Assembly: GCF_040954835.1 (NCBI RefSeq)
Contig: NC_090716.1
Location: 6,001,605-6,065,604 of the forward strand
From: Lepisosteus oculatus
Lineage: Eukaryota > Chordata > Actinopteri > Semionotiformes > Lepisosteidae
Direction of reading: 5' to 3'
Length of the DNA: 64,000 bases
Shown: positions 32,354-42,908 of the stretch, piece by piece
How the letters are laid out: every line of letters begins with the position of its first letter
Numbering within the stretch: position 1 is the stretch's first letter
The notes under the pieces: model-generated
The model's database searches: none
What the model saw: the letters and a program-made list of their open reading frames with translations, nothing else
What the model was told of the DNA's origin: nothing
Translations under genes and position numbers: made by a program

Positions 32354-34434
32354 CTGCAAAAAAAAAACAATATAAACTAATTGTCCTTCGCTATGAATTG
32401 TCATTATTAATTTATTGTTTTTGGCACTTTTATTCAAAGCAATTTACTTTAGTCCAACAAGGCCATTTACTGGAATATCTACAGGTATGTGAAGTACTTT
32501 CCTCAGGATTATAGTTTATATCTTAAAATAGATTGCTGGTAGAGGAGGGGAGTACCCATTACCTGTAAATCACTGAGTGGAGCACACAGAAAAATGCTAT
32601 ATACTGTAGGTGCAAGGATTATTGATTATTATTTATAGCACCTTATCACACCCGCTGGTTTTCATTCACCAGACAAGAGTGCTTGAACTACTTCACGTTG
32701 CACTACACATATACTGTATGCTCAGGAACAAGTAATAGGTTTATTCCATGCTGAAAAGAGAAGAAAGAAAACACAGCATTTCGGGTGTGAAGAAGAAGGC
32801 ACCACAGCCGAAACGTTGTTTTCTTACTTCTCTTTTCAGCATGGAATAAACCTATTACTTGTTCCTTTGCAACCTTCGTACAGCAGGCTGACGCAGCTAC
32901 CCACCTGAACTACTGTATGCTCATATTTATATTGAGAATGAAAACATTTTTTTTATTAGAAGCACTTGAGAAGATATATTTGATAAGAGGCATAAAAGCA
33001 ATACACTCTCAATGTTATACATTTCAGTTTTAAGCAACGATACAGACTATATCCATGGCAGTTGAATAAGCGAGGCGTCTTCAGAGAGGGAAAAATGGCA
33101 TGTGCAATTCAAATTATAGCGAAGCTCTGAAATTCATCAGATCATATGAATACTAAGCTAAAACCTGCAGATATCTGGAATTTTAACAACTAGGTTTCGA
33201 GTAATTTCAGCACGCCGCGCACATAGCCAAGTACAAGCCGCAATACTGTCGTGCTACAACGCAGGTTTTAGGAATAACTATAATTCAGTGTTGTGCAATT
33301 ACATCCTGCTACCACTTACCATCACCGTTTTCGTCAACAAGTTCGAATATTCTCTCACAAACTTCATCGGGCGTAAGGAGAGGGGTTTCGTCTTTTGCCG
33401 TTGCACCCGTCTTGATGCTATAAATTGCCTATCGACAAACAAAAGAAGAAAAAAGTCACTGCAAGTCTTCCACATTTTTTAAGAATCTTAAAGGGACCCT
33501 GACACGTTTCTGTAAGCAGCTGAAAGAAGCTGGCAAATAACGAACATGATTACGACACCAAGTCACACAAGCGTGATCGCCGTCTGTGTGCTTTATAGAA
33601 CCGCACTAGATCTTACCGCTATGATTTGCCGCAGTTCCTCTCTTTCAAGGCATCCGTTACCATCTTTGTCATAAACTTTAAAGGACCACCGCAGTTTGTG
33701 TTCAAGTTTCCCTCTAAGGACGAGATTTAGAGCTGCAACGTATTCCAAAAAGTCGATGGTATTGTCCTAGAAAGGTGAAAACAAAATGTAGGCAGTGTCA
33801 AGTTAGAAAAGCCTCTATCACTTAGAAGAACTGACATACGGAGTACTAACATACTGTGTCAATGTTTTACAACACACACAGAGAGACGGTCCTCACACCC
33901 GTCTCTGGCAGGTTTTATTCTGTTTATGATCCACCACCCATTTTCACTAATAACCGGATTCACGCAGCATTAAGATTAACATCGTCGAAGAATGGCAAGG
34001 TCAGATTCTGAACTGCTTGCAGTTCTGTTCAGAAACTCTTCACCTATCCTGATATTCAACGATTGTTAAAGAACCAGTGGAAATGGAATTGAAATACCAC
34101 GTTAAAGCTATAATTATGCAATGTTGTTCCCGTACAATATAAATGTATATCAAAGCCAAATCCACACAGTCGTATTTTTTGAGTCAAGCCTATTAATAAA
34201 CGCTGTTTTTGTGAAGAACTAGGCGGTAGCCTGGTCCTTTACCTCGTTGGTGTCAAATGTCCTGAACATGTTGTCCATATACAAGGATTCCTCTGTCGTG
34301 TCAGTAACTCCAAAAAACCTTTTGAACTCGTGCAAAAATAAAGCTCCACTTGGGCATTCCACTACAAAAGTCTTATACAATTCCTGTAGCTCTGCAATAT
34401 CAACCTCTCTGTGATCACTTTGGAACTGCCCCAT
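32226..34434 (-). CDS. Guanylate cyclase activating protein, GCAP2-like (copy 1), complete
   Basis: This is a neuronal calcium sensor that activates photoreceptor membrane guanylate cyclases when Ca2+ falls after light and inhibits them when Ca2+ is high. Four exons join as 34434-34243, 33766-33617, 33428-33320 and 32353-32226 (phases 0, 0, 1): 192 residues, a normal GCAP length. It starts MGQ, so Gly2 can be myristoylated. EF1 is degenerate with the GCAP-typical Cys-Pro ([16 protein letters not shown]). EF2 ([12 protein letters not shown]), EF3 ([12 protein letters not shown]) and EF4 (DENGDGQLSLEE) have complete calcium ligands. EF2 spans the first intron. The C-terminus ends RRKRASL. It is closest to the GCAP2/GUCA1B group, possibly the GCIP or GCAP2-like branch; exact orthology is undecided. 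Confidence 0.93.
32530..32640 (-). repeat. Truncated, diverged copy of the ~590-bp dispersed repeat
   Basis: It shares the reversed 5' end of the 45-kb element: GGAGGGGAGTACCCATTACC, TGTAAATCACTGAGTGGAGC, then a CTATATA stretch and an ATT-rich tail. Confidence 0.65.
32724..32866. repeat. Foldback element with 40-bp perfect arms
   Basis: The left arm 32724-32763 (starts AGGAACAAGTAATAGG, ends GCTGAAAAGAGAAG) is the exact reverse complement of the right arm 32827-32866. A 63-bp loop carries CATTTCGGGTG and ACAGCCGAAACG. It looks like a non-autonomous foldback or MITE-like element inside a GCAP intron; related copies lie at 30.6 and 42.3 kb. No transposase is present. Confidence 0.85.
33320..33428 (-). 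CDS. GCAP2-like copy 1, exon 3
   Basis: The acceptor is GTCGATAG and the donor GATG|GTAAGT, phase 0 to phase 1. It encodes AIYSIK, a variable linker, then [20 protein letters not shown], the start of EF4. Confidence 0.93.
33617..33766 (-). CDS. GCAP2-like copy 1, exon 2
   Basis: 50 codons with acceptor TTTCTAG and donor GCG|GTAAGA, phase 0. It completes EF2 ([20 protein letters not shown]) and carries EF3 ([12 protein letters not shown]). Most of this exon is identical in protein to the same exon of copy 2. Confidence 0.93.
34243..34434 (-). CDS. GCAP2-like copy 1, exon 1
   Basis: 64 codons from ATG GGG CAG to the donor AACGAG|GTAAAG, phase 0. It carries the myristoylation start, the degenerate EF1 with CPSG, and the first four residues of the EF2 loop (DTNE). 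Confidence 0.92.
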
Positions 34435-34614
34435 CGTTTAACCTAATGTCAGCCCTTGTCTTTAGTGGTGTGAAGACCAGTTGATCCGCTTTTCAGAGGG
34501 CTGGGATAGCCATTGCTCAGAAGTGGAGGTCTTGCTTGTAGGTCTCTGAGTATCTTTGCGAAAGATTTCCCCAAAGGCATAACTTTAAGTACTAACGTTG
34601 ACTACCCTGGGCGA

Positions 34615-34622
34615 TATTTATA
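34615..34622 (-). promoter_or_regulatory. TATA box of GCAP2-like copy 1
   Basis: TATAAATA on the minus strand, about 180 nt upstream of the ATG, implying a 5' UTR of about 150 nt. Confidence 0.6.
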
Positions 34623-34661
34623 GATCTCTGCAATCTCATTTGCTTTCCAATCTACTAAATC

Positions 34662-34668
34662 CTAATCC
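34662..34668 (+). promoter_or_regulatory. CRX/OTX-type site (CTAATCC)
   Basis: CTAATCC matches the photoreceptor homeodomain (CRX/OTX2) core TAATCC. It lies about 40 bp upstream of the TATA box of the GCAP gene, where such sites usually act in photoreceptor promoters. Confidence 0.5.
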
Positions 34669-36523
34669 AAAAACACTGCTTTTGTTGTTTAACGACCCCA
34701 AAATAATTTACACTAACTCTCAATTAAGCGAAGTATAGGACTTGTCAAAGGGGTTTATCTCCTGTCCAGAAGTATGTTTCCATTGTTGTTGTTATATTTC
34801 ATTTCACTTTATTTTGCTCGTATAATTACGTACATTAACTTTGCAGAAAAAAACTAATGCTAATGCCGTGCTTAAATTCCCACTGGTTTTATCCAGACTA
34901 GTGTTTAAGAGTTGCCTCAAAAGACAGCGTACTATTCTATTATTAGCTATAGGAGCCTCACGCTCATAATCGCTTTTAGACGAAACCTTGAGGTTTGAAA
35001 CAACAAACGAGAAATAAAGAAATTACTCGATGCTAATTATGCAAATTACTCAATATAATTACTCCGTATTTTTATATTCAACCCCTCCCCCAGCAAGAAG
35101 AAAATGCAGAACAAAAAATAGAACAATATTTACACAATGGTTACAATACTATTTTCCCAAATCTGAATAATTTCATTGTTTTAAAATAATTATAAATATG
35201 CACATTCATTGAAAAAAATATTTTATATATAATTAAATTTTTTCATGTGTGGTTGTTGTCCCTCATTAGTTAAGTTTTTATTCAAATTATGAAGTATAAT
35301 TTTCCACATCTTCTTTGTGTCATGTTAAACTTTCAACAAGCAAGGCGGAACCCATTCAAAATATAAGTTTATGTCATTCTGGTACACATTTTGTTTACAA
35401 AGTGGTTAATGTTTCAAAGATTATGCATGCTTGAGTCAGATCTTCAAATCAGATTATCTGGCAAACTTTCATCCTTCAGGCTCCTGTAGCTAGGATTGGT
35501 GTTTAATCAGGCCTGGATTTATAAACCCTCTTCTGTGTTTTCCTGAGCCCCCTGGACTAATGAGTCTGTGACCCATAAGCTTTTATTTAGCCTCTTGAAA
35601 GTTCAATCTATATCCAGTACTGAGGGAAGGCCTCTCACAGTTTTAACTAAGTACAGGACTATTAGTAATTAAAGTGATGTGCAGGACATACATATTCTCT
35701 TGGTAAGAATTTATGTACTGTATGAAGAGAAGGAATCCTCCCATTAACTTTATGCTTATGATGATAGTACAGAAAGGAGGAAAATACTGTTCCAAGGCAC
35801 AATGTCACATCTGTTCTGTGATTATGCACTGCAGTAATAGTCAATTCAGAAAATTTAGTCAGTTTTGTGAACTATTGTTCACATGCCAGGTCTGCAGCAT
35901 AATATACTGTACTTCTTTCAACTTGGATGTGTGTAGCGGCAATTGAAAACAGTGTCATCTTTGTAATTATTTCACTTTCATATGCATGTCTGTATTGTCA
36001 TGGGAAATTAATCATTTTCAAAGATGTACAAATGAAATATTAAAATTAGTATTAATCATGCATGCTTCCATTTTTACACATCTAACCAGTATGAAAACAA
36101 TACTTTTTATTTTGTACAAAAACAATATTAACAAACATATCAGGTATAAAACCTTTTGTTACAATAGTTAATAATTTAAAAAATTAGCATCACTTATTTT
36201 ATTTAAATCCAGCTCGTAACAACATTATTTACGCAGAAGGAGTCTGTATGGGGCTAAATAAATACTACAATTTATTTTGTAAATGTAGAACATTTAGAAT
36301 TTTAAAAAGACTGGGGGACGTATCAAAACTGGCAACAATTAAGTTTTTAATCAAGAGCAAACTGAAAAGGAATTTCCTGATGGGTGAAAAATCCACATTC
36401 TATAAAAAGACAAACTCTGAGCACACAGTTTCTTTTCTTACAACTAAAAACTTCAAAAGAAGATTGGTTACACAGTACCAACATTTTAGGAGAGATAAAA
36501 TGGGATTTCTAGGGAGATTATCG
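34669..36523. other. Intergenic region between the two GCAP genes
   Basis: About 1.9 kb of AT-rich DNA with no supported gene. An open frame of 138 codons on the plus strand (36248-36664) overlaps the 3' end of copy 2 and has no family character. Confidence 0.7.
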
Positions 36524-36529
36524 TTTATT
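36524..36529 (-). terminator. Possible polyadenylation signal (AATAAA) for GCAP2-like copy 2
   Basis: AATAAA on the minus strand about 90 nt past the stop. Such hexamers are frequent by chance in this AT-rich sequence. Confidence 0.3.
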
Positions 36530-36618
36530 TTTATAAAGGAAGTCTTGGATGTAAGTAAATGTACTGTAAATCACAAAGCAGGACCTGCAAACACATACTG
36601 TAACTCAGAAAAATCAAG

Positions 36619-36746
36619 TCAAAACATGGCACTCTTTCTCCTCTGTTCAAGAACCCAGCCATAAGGATTTATGTCCAACTGCAGCATTGTCAGAACCCAT
36701 TTGTCTTTCCTCGCTCCTTCAATGAACTCATCCAGTGTAAGCTGCC
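36619..36746 (-). CDS. guca1b: GCAP2-like copy 2, exon 4
   Basis: The acceptor is ATTTTGTAG. Two nucleotides complete Gly, then [20 protein letters not shown] and onward, ending RRKSAMF with TGA at 36621-36619. A possible AATAAA signal lies about 90 nt downstream (minus strand, 36529-36524). Confidence 0.93.
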
Positions 36747-38878
36747 CTACAAAATAATACATTAAATGTTATTTTCCAAAAGCGAGAAATGTGTTACAAA
36801 GGAAGAGGTTCAGTGAGCCAGCTTTGTAAGTCAAACGAATAAAGTCAAATGTAAGTAATGAATGCTCTTCGCCACACCCATTGTTAGATAATGAACCAAT
36901 GTTTTTAATTTTTTTGGTGATGTACTGTATGCTTAGGCTTTAAAACCTAAGCTGTAAAAAATAATTATTCAATTTTAATAATGGGGTACAGTACAAACAG
37001 AAAAACACATCACTTTTAAAGAGTAAATACTTGTACTACATATTGTTGTTTGCAGTTAAATGTGCTCAGAATAAATTAGTTAATCAATCAATTCATAATT
37101 AAATATGTTTCTGTATTTACCATCTCCATTCGCATCCACTATTTGAAATATTCTTTCACAGACTTCATCTGGTGTTAGGAACTGAGTTGCCTTGTCTTGT
37201 CTGGAGTTCTTTTTCAGTTTATAAATCGCCTTAAAAGGAAGGAAACAATGAAAACTTTGTCAGTTGTAGAATTCAAGGATTATCCTAATATCTATATTGT
37301 GCTTTTTATAGACATACACATTTGAAAGTAACCATCAATTTGATCAATCATAAATTATTGATAATATTCTCTGATTTATCAAATAAGCAACTTCGGTAGG
37401 CATCACCTTTAATAGAATGTCATTCCAATATTTAAGTAATTTAGGTAGGGGGGCTAAAATGTTTCCCCTGCATATATACAGAAAGTTTTGCAAACTATTT
37501 TTTTTACATTTAAAGTGAGAATTATTTGATTTTTTAAAATATCATTCAGGAACGTTGGTTAAACTGTGTTCTTCAGAAACGGTACTTGTTGATTCGAGCT
37601 TTGTATTAATTTGTATTCAATTATTTACAGATCCGGGAACTCAGTGGGGGATTTTCTTATTGACAGTCTCATCTTTTGCTAATTAAGACAGGCACGTGTC
37701 CTCTGACCTCTGGATTTAGTGGATTACTCACCAGCTGCTCTGAGACCAGCAACAACATCAACAGCTCCGGAGTGTGAAATGTCGGAATCGTATACAGTAT
37801 ACGCGATTTTATATTATGATCTGATTGCAGAACATCCATTGTTTATTAAATAGTTCTATGTGTTCTCAAGTTCCATAGGACATTTAGTCATCCGTCCGAT
37901 TTCCATGTTGTAACAGGAACTGTGTCAACAGTTAGCGAATAGGAAAGCATCTTTCCCATTTGATAAACACTTCTCTCTCCGACGCCTACTGTTAGTTTTA
38001 GAAAATCTAGTTATCATATCTCCCTTTACTCCAAATATGAATTACCTGAATAATCTCACGAAGCTCACTCTTGTCCACACATCCGTTTCCGTCCTTATCA
38101 TAGACTTTGAAGGACCACCTGAGTTTGTGTTCCAGTTTGCCTCTTAATACAAGATTCAAGGCGGCTACATATTCCAAGAAATCGATGGTATTGTCCTACA
38201 CATCGAAAAAGGAAATGAAAGGTCTCTTAGAGCACATCTCTTATTGGAAAACATAGCCCAACATGTCATTTGTAGTAAACGTTTCGGAAAGTCGGTGAAC
38301 AAATTAGAGATATTTTGGGGAAACACTGAACCCTGTTAGAGATTAAAGAACAAACAATTCACAGCTAAACAGAACGCCGTCAACACCGGTAAATACGTGT
38401 TGCACATCAAGGTTTACACAGGTGATCAGTTGTGAATCCCCTCGTTTGTCTACTGTACATACAGTATGTGAATAGCGTGATTCTCTATTTAACGACTGCA
38501 GGTTTTTATTACAGAACATGTTTTAAAAAAGTGCTGTTAGTTGACAGGATACCATGGATTCAATACGATGGCATTTATGGGACGAAGAATCCCATAAAAT
38601 CTAACGAACTGGACAAATCTGTTGTGTAATGTTAAGTCGCAAAAGTTGTTTTTTTAAAAGGCGTCTTTTCTCACCCCATTTTTGTCGAAGGCTCTGAACA
38701 TACTGTCTGCGTATTCCGAAGCATCACAGTTCGGGTTAATGCCGAAAAACCTCTTGAATTCGTGTAAGAACAATGTCCCGCTCGGACATTCCACTACAAA
38801 CTTCTTGTACATTTCCTGCAGCTCCGCCACATCGATTTCTTCTGTTTTCATTTTGATAGAGCACTGTGGTTGCTCCAT
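36619..38878 (-). CDS. guca1b: Guanylate cyclase activating protein, GCAP2-like (copy 2), complete
   Basis: It is a second photoreceptor calcium sensor for membrane guanylate cyclases. Four exons join as 38878-38675, 38195-38046, 37229-37121 and 36746-36619, with the same intron positions and phases as copy 1: 196 residues. It starts [20 protein letters not shown]. The strong-context ATG (GTGATGG) is followed by GAG, so the Gly2 needed for N-myristoylation is missing, and no in-frame alternative supplies it. EF1 is degenerate with [18 protein letters not shown]2 ([12 protein letters not shown]), EF3 ([12 protein letters not shown]) and EF4 (DANGDGQLTLDE) are intact. The C-terminus ends EQRRKSAMF, as in mammalian GCAP2, which is why GUCA1B is the nearest name. 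An upstream exon supplying another N-terminus cannot be excluded. Confidence 0.92.
37121..37229 (-). CDS. guca1b: GCAP2-like copy 2, exon 3
   Basis: The acceptor is CCTTTTAAG and the donor GATG|GTAAAT, phase 0 to phase 1. It encodes [20 protein letters not shown], then [16 protein letters not shown] entering EF4. Confidence 0.93.
38046..38195 (-). CDS. guca1b: GCAP2-like copy 2, exon 2
   Basis: 50 codons, with acceptor GATGTGTAG and donor CAG|GTAATT, phase 0. It encodes [20 protein letters not shown] and onward through EF3 ([12 protein letters not shown]). Confidence 0.93.
38675..38878 (-). CDS. guca1b: GCAP2-like copy 2, exon 1 (Met-Glu start)
   Basis: 68 codons to the donor AATGGG|GTGAGA, phase 0. 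It encodes [20 protein letters not shown] and the first half of the EF2 loop (DKNG). Codon 2 is GAG where copy 1 has GGG. Confidence 0.9.
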
Positions 38879-39007
38879 CACCAGTAGAGCTGTCCGCGGT
38901 GCTGAAACCAGCTTCTATGATACTGAAGCGGCAAACGGCAGGCTGATCTTCCAGGCTTTTCAGGCAGACTTGCCAAGTGCTCTGTTGGGCACGTAGTGTA
39001 TACAAGG

Positions 39008-39015
39008 TTTATATA
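39008..39015 (-). promoter_or_regulatory. TATA box of GCAP2-like copy 2
   Basis: TATATAAA on the minus strand, 130 nt upstream of the ATG, predicts a 5' UTR of about 100 nt. Confidence 0.6.
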
Positions 39016-39020
39016 CGGCA

Positions 39021-39030
39021 GGTAATTAGG
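39021..39030. promoter_or_regulatory. Homeodomain site (CCTAATTACC, minus strand)
   Basis: This is a TAATTA core just upstream of the TATA box, of the type bound by RAX-class homeodomain factors. A TAATCT core (39076-39071, minus strand) of CRX/OTX type lies 40 bp further. Together they suggest photoreceptor control like that of copy 1. Confidence 0.4.
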
Positions 39031-39076
39031 TTGAAGACATTAAGGTTAGTACTGCAGATGGTATATTTTTAGATTA

Positions 39077-42000
39077 ATTGAAAGTCCACTTGAGGTCATC
39101 TGTCTTGTAATAGGAGAGCTAAGTGATACGACAAATATCAGGAGTACCAGTTTGAGATGAGGAAAAACAAAAATAAATTTAAGAAAGAAATTCACATAAT
39201 TATATATCTTTCTTATACAAGATGTTTTTAAGATGATTTTTTTAAATGTTATTTTTTCATAGTTGTATCTTGATTGAGATGTCCCTGCATAGCACACATT
39301 ACATTGTGTGGACAGTGCATTTTGAACCAAGATTTGCTAAGCTAATAGGCTGCCAGCTGATTATTTTAGACTCTGATTAACCTTTCTTTGCAAAATTAAT
39401 ATGTGGAGTAATGCAAGGAGTTGAGATCCCGCAAAATCCGTGACCAATTAGTGCAACAGTGAGAGTAATTGAATAAATTAACATACTTGCTGTCTGTACA
39501 GGGCATAACAATGAAATATAAGGGCACTCACTGTACCAATCAGGCTTTATATCACTAGTAATGAGTCACAAACCTCCTTAAACCTGTGTAAGCTACCCCA
39601 CAGAAGACACACCAGAAGACTGATTGTGAAAGCACATTTGTAACACTTACAAAGCAATGAGTGGCAAAACTAAGTATCGATCTTAGTCTTGCTTTCTCAT
39701 GTCTTATGTACAGAGCCTAAATAAAGAGATGTTCTATCATATCCAAGAGTCTGTTCATCTGTCTACTGGAGAAATATTGGGAAATTATTGTGTTGAACAG
39801 GAGGTACAATAATTGTACCAATAATTGTGCATACTGAAATTCTTCCTCCTAAAAACATCTATTTATGTTAAACCAACTGTCTGGAACTGCAAGCTGAGAA
39901 TAATATGAATTTACTAGATGGGATTTGCTGTGATTATAATAACTGGAAAAAAGCATGCATGCAACTTTTACGTACATTCATGAATTCAGAAATTATGCTA
40001 TTTTAATCAGCATTTTAATCATTTTAATCATCTGACCCTCTATAACAGAGCCCCTAATCACATCTACCTAAACTGTTTTTTTTTAATTTCACATACAACT
40101 CTAGTCTGCATAAGATGCTGCTTTCTTGTTCAATGATTTTAACATAGATTGAGTCTAATTAAAGTAAGAAAAAATATGGTGTCCATAAAAAACAAACTGA
40201 TAACTCCCACAAAGATAACAGCCTTTTACGATAAAGAACAGATACAGTAGAAAGATATGTTCTTACAGTGGACAGCAATTACACTTACTTTTTCAGCCTG
40301 CTTCTGTATGCTTAGTTAATGCAAAGAATCTGTTATAAGAGGATTGCTTTGCTAAAGCTGAACCCATACCCCTTTAAAATAAATTATTTTCTGAGCTGGA
40401 ATTGAATTCTTCAGTCGTTTCAAGGGGCACTTAAAGGCATAAGTGTAGCACCCATTTCTCTTTAAGAGACACAGTACTTAACTGTATTTCTTAGTCTACA
40501 GTCCACGATCAGAAGGTCTTGATGGTATTTACTCTGTTTCTGAGTAAATATAGATTAAAAAAATTAATTAGGTTTTGTCTTTCATATGATGACAAGTACA
40601 CATTTCCTTGTACTACAAATTAGATAAATGTGCATATTAAATAATACAAAAATTTAAATATAATATGAATTGTACAGGATGATTCTAAAGTTTATACAGT
40701 AGGCATATATAATCAGAACTCTGTACCATGAAAACAATATAATGCATGATTGGCCTAAATATAAATGAGATCAGAAAAACAAACTCATGGATTACAAAGC
40801 CATGCACATTACTATTGATCACAAATGTTTGTACCCTAAGAATGCACTTCATGCCTTGTAGTGAATGTGTTACCCGTGGTCCCACTTATACTGTGTGTCT
40901 CATTTACCTACCTGCACTCCATTTGTTCACTGTGTTACATTTCATTGCTTTCCAGTAAACAGTTTTAAGGATAATATTGTTCTAATAGGACAGTCAACTT
41001 CATAAATACTCCATATTTATGTATGAAAAAATGGTTAAGTGACCACAGGGATTTAGCAAGGTGAACTGGTAAATGTGATAAAAAAGAGAAGACCTCTTGA
41101 ATGAAGCTGTCTTAGTTATTTCTGAACCATAGGCCAGTCGAGGTTACTGGCATCGTGCTAGCCACCTTAGTTAACCATAAGCAGGAACAGTTTTAAACTC
41201 ATTACCGGACTTAAAATAGACTATGTTGTAACAGGCTAACAATTCATGTTATGTTTATTACTCAAAACTAATGCAGTAATAATTTACTGCATCACTGTGG
41301 ATATTGTTTTATTCTTAAATAATTTCCTGAGGACAACAGAAATCAGTGTGCTGATTAATGGGCAGTATTTAGGTCAGAATACAGCTGTCCTTTCTGATGA
41401 TGTGTTCTGTAATGTTTCAGTATAGTCCAAATCATTTTTATCCACTTGTATTCTACTGCATGTGGTACACTGGCCTTGATCTTTTCATTGGCTACGGAAC
41501 AATTAAGGTAAAAGCATCCTTTACCTTACTTAACATTAGTGTGTCAACTTTAAATGTTATGGTCAGTCTGCCCTAGACCTCTGTTAAATAGCATGTGGAA
41601 ACACAAACAATAGAAATGTTCTGTATTCAACACCTGAATTAATGTGTTCATGTTTAAAAATACACTGTGTTCATATTTAAAAATATTTGTGAAGACCTTT
41701 TAGGTTAATTAAAATGTAGTTCTACCTTTATCTCAGATTTATATGATTAAATTATAATTTAATTGGTGAGCTCAATAAAATAAGCATGAGAGGAATACAG
41801 TATAGAATGCTTACATACAGTAATTCAGTACTGTATTTATTTTCAAAACAATGCTCAACTCACATCCCTTTCACTTTTCACTTTTCCCCCAAAAAACATC
41901 ACCTGAAGTTTATAATTTTTAAAGAGAATTATAGTTTATTCATTTTTAATAATTCTCCTTCTGATTTTCTAAAAGAGTTCTAAAAGGAAATTCATATACA

Positions 42001-42256
42001 ATGTTTATTTATTTATTTAAGGAGTACTAAACCAATGTCCATAAAATGTCCATAATTCATTTTCATGTAAACTGGAGAAAGTTAAGTATAGGACATTAGT
42101 TTATATTTTGAAATTACAGCAATGAAATAAGTAACACAATAAAGACTGAGGTTCATGTTTTATGGCACTGTATGAAGAGTATGTATTAAAACTGCTCATA
42201 CAAAGTCATGTCATATCTTATTGCAATGTCTTTTAGAAATAGTTCAGGTTGGTACT
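39077..42256. other. Intergenic region upstream of GCAP2-like copy 2
   Basis: 3.2 kb of AT-rich DNA; I see no gene, no tRNA and no clear repeat. Confidence 0.65.
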
Positions 42257-42434
42257 GTAGCTGTGTCAGCATGTGTAGGCTGTAAAGGAGCAAGTAAAGG
42301 TTTATTCCATGCTGAAAAGAGAAGAAAATAGGCTCCACAGCCAAAACGTTGTGTTTCCTTACTTCTCTTTTTACACCCGAAAAAGGCTCCACAGCCGAAA
42401 CGTTATGTTTTGTTTCTCCTCTTTCAGCATGGAG
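42257..42434. repeat. Foldback-family element, internally duplicated copy
   Basis: It starts with the family tag GTAGCTGTGTCAGCATGTG and the arm GGTTTATTCCATGCTGAAAA, and ends CTTTCAGCATGGAGTA. The GGCTCCACAGCC(A/G)AAACGTT segment occurs twice, about 60 bp apart, so this copy carries an internal partial duplication. Confidence 0.7.
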
Positions 42435-42902
42435 TATCTTTTAGAAATTGCTCACTTGCACATTTTAAAATGTGACAAGTCCTTTCATAAAGAGAAAAGG
42501 CCTCTTTACATTACAGCACGATCAAATCTCCCTTGTCATAAGTGAAAACATCGGCCAATACATGTGTCTTATGACTCAAACCACAAATTGTATCTTCATG
42601 CACATTCTTTCAGAAGATTAAAAAAAATATGATGGACACAATACGTGCTTCATCAGTTAAAGCATTGGCTCCCTCTTGTGGCCAACAAGTTGTAATAGCA
42701 ACGTTAGCCAAATTCAATATAAACATTCAAACGTCACTTCCTGTTACATTTACGCAGAAAACATACTGCAGCTGTTTAAGGGCTTAATAAACTAATGCAA
42801 TTAATTCTGTTCTGATAATTAAAACAGGGGTTTATGTGGACCCAGTATTATTTTTAAACAAGCCTTCGGAGCTATAAGTACGCATCTGTAATTGTTGCAG
42901 CA

Positions 42903-42908
42903 ATGAAG
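42903..42908 (+). CDS. Putative first coding exon (two codons) of an unrecognised gene
   Basis: ATG AAG is followed at once by a strong donor, GTGAGT. The context GCAGCAATGA has G at -3. A GC box-like GGGGGCGG lies just inside the intron and a weak TATA-like CTATAAGTA about 30 bp upstream. It is supported mainly by the in-frame fit to the exon at 43842. Confidence 0.45.

Larger units (their letters stand above)
32354..33319. other. Intron 3 of GCAP2-like copy 1
   Basis: This intron of about 1 kb contains a reverse fragment of the dispersed repeat (32530-32640) and the perfect-armed foldback element (32724-32866). The other two introns of the gene are short and featureless. Confidence 0.85.
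36747..38674. other. Introns of GCAP2-like copy 2
   Basis: Three introns (374, 816 and 479 bp). AT-rich, with no repeat copies, in contrast to intron 3 of copy 1. Confidence 0.7.

Noticed and set aside
36248-36664. 138-codon plus-strand open frame
   Set aside because: It overlaps the last exon and 3' flank of GCAP copy 2 in antisense, is Lys/Phe/Asn-rich as expected of AT-rich DNA, and shows no domain.
38736-39005. Open frame over GCAP copy 2 exon 1 in another reading frame
   Set aside because: It crosses the TATA box and promoter; the correct frame gives an excellent GCAP protein.
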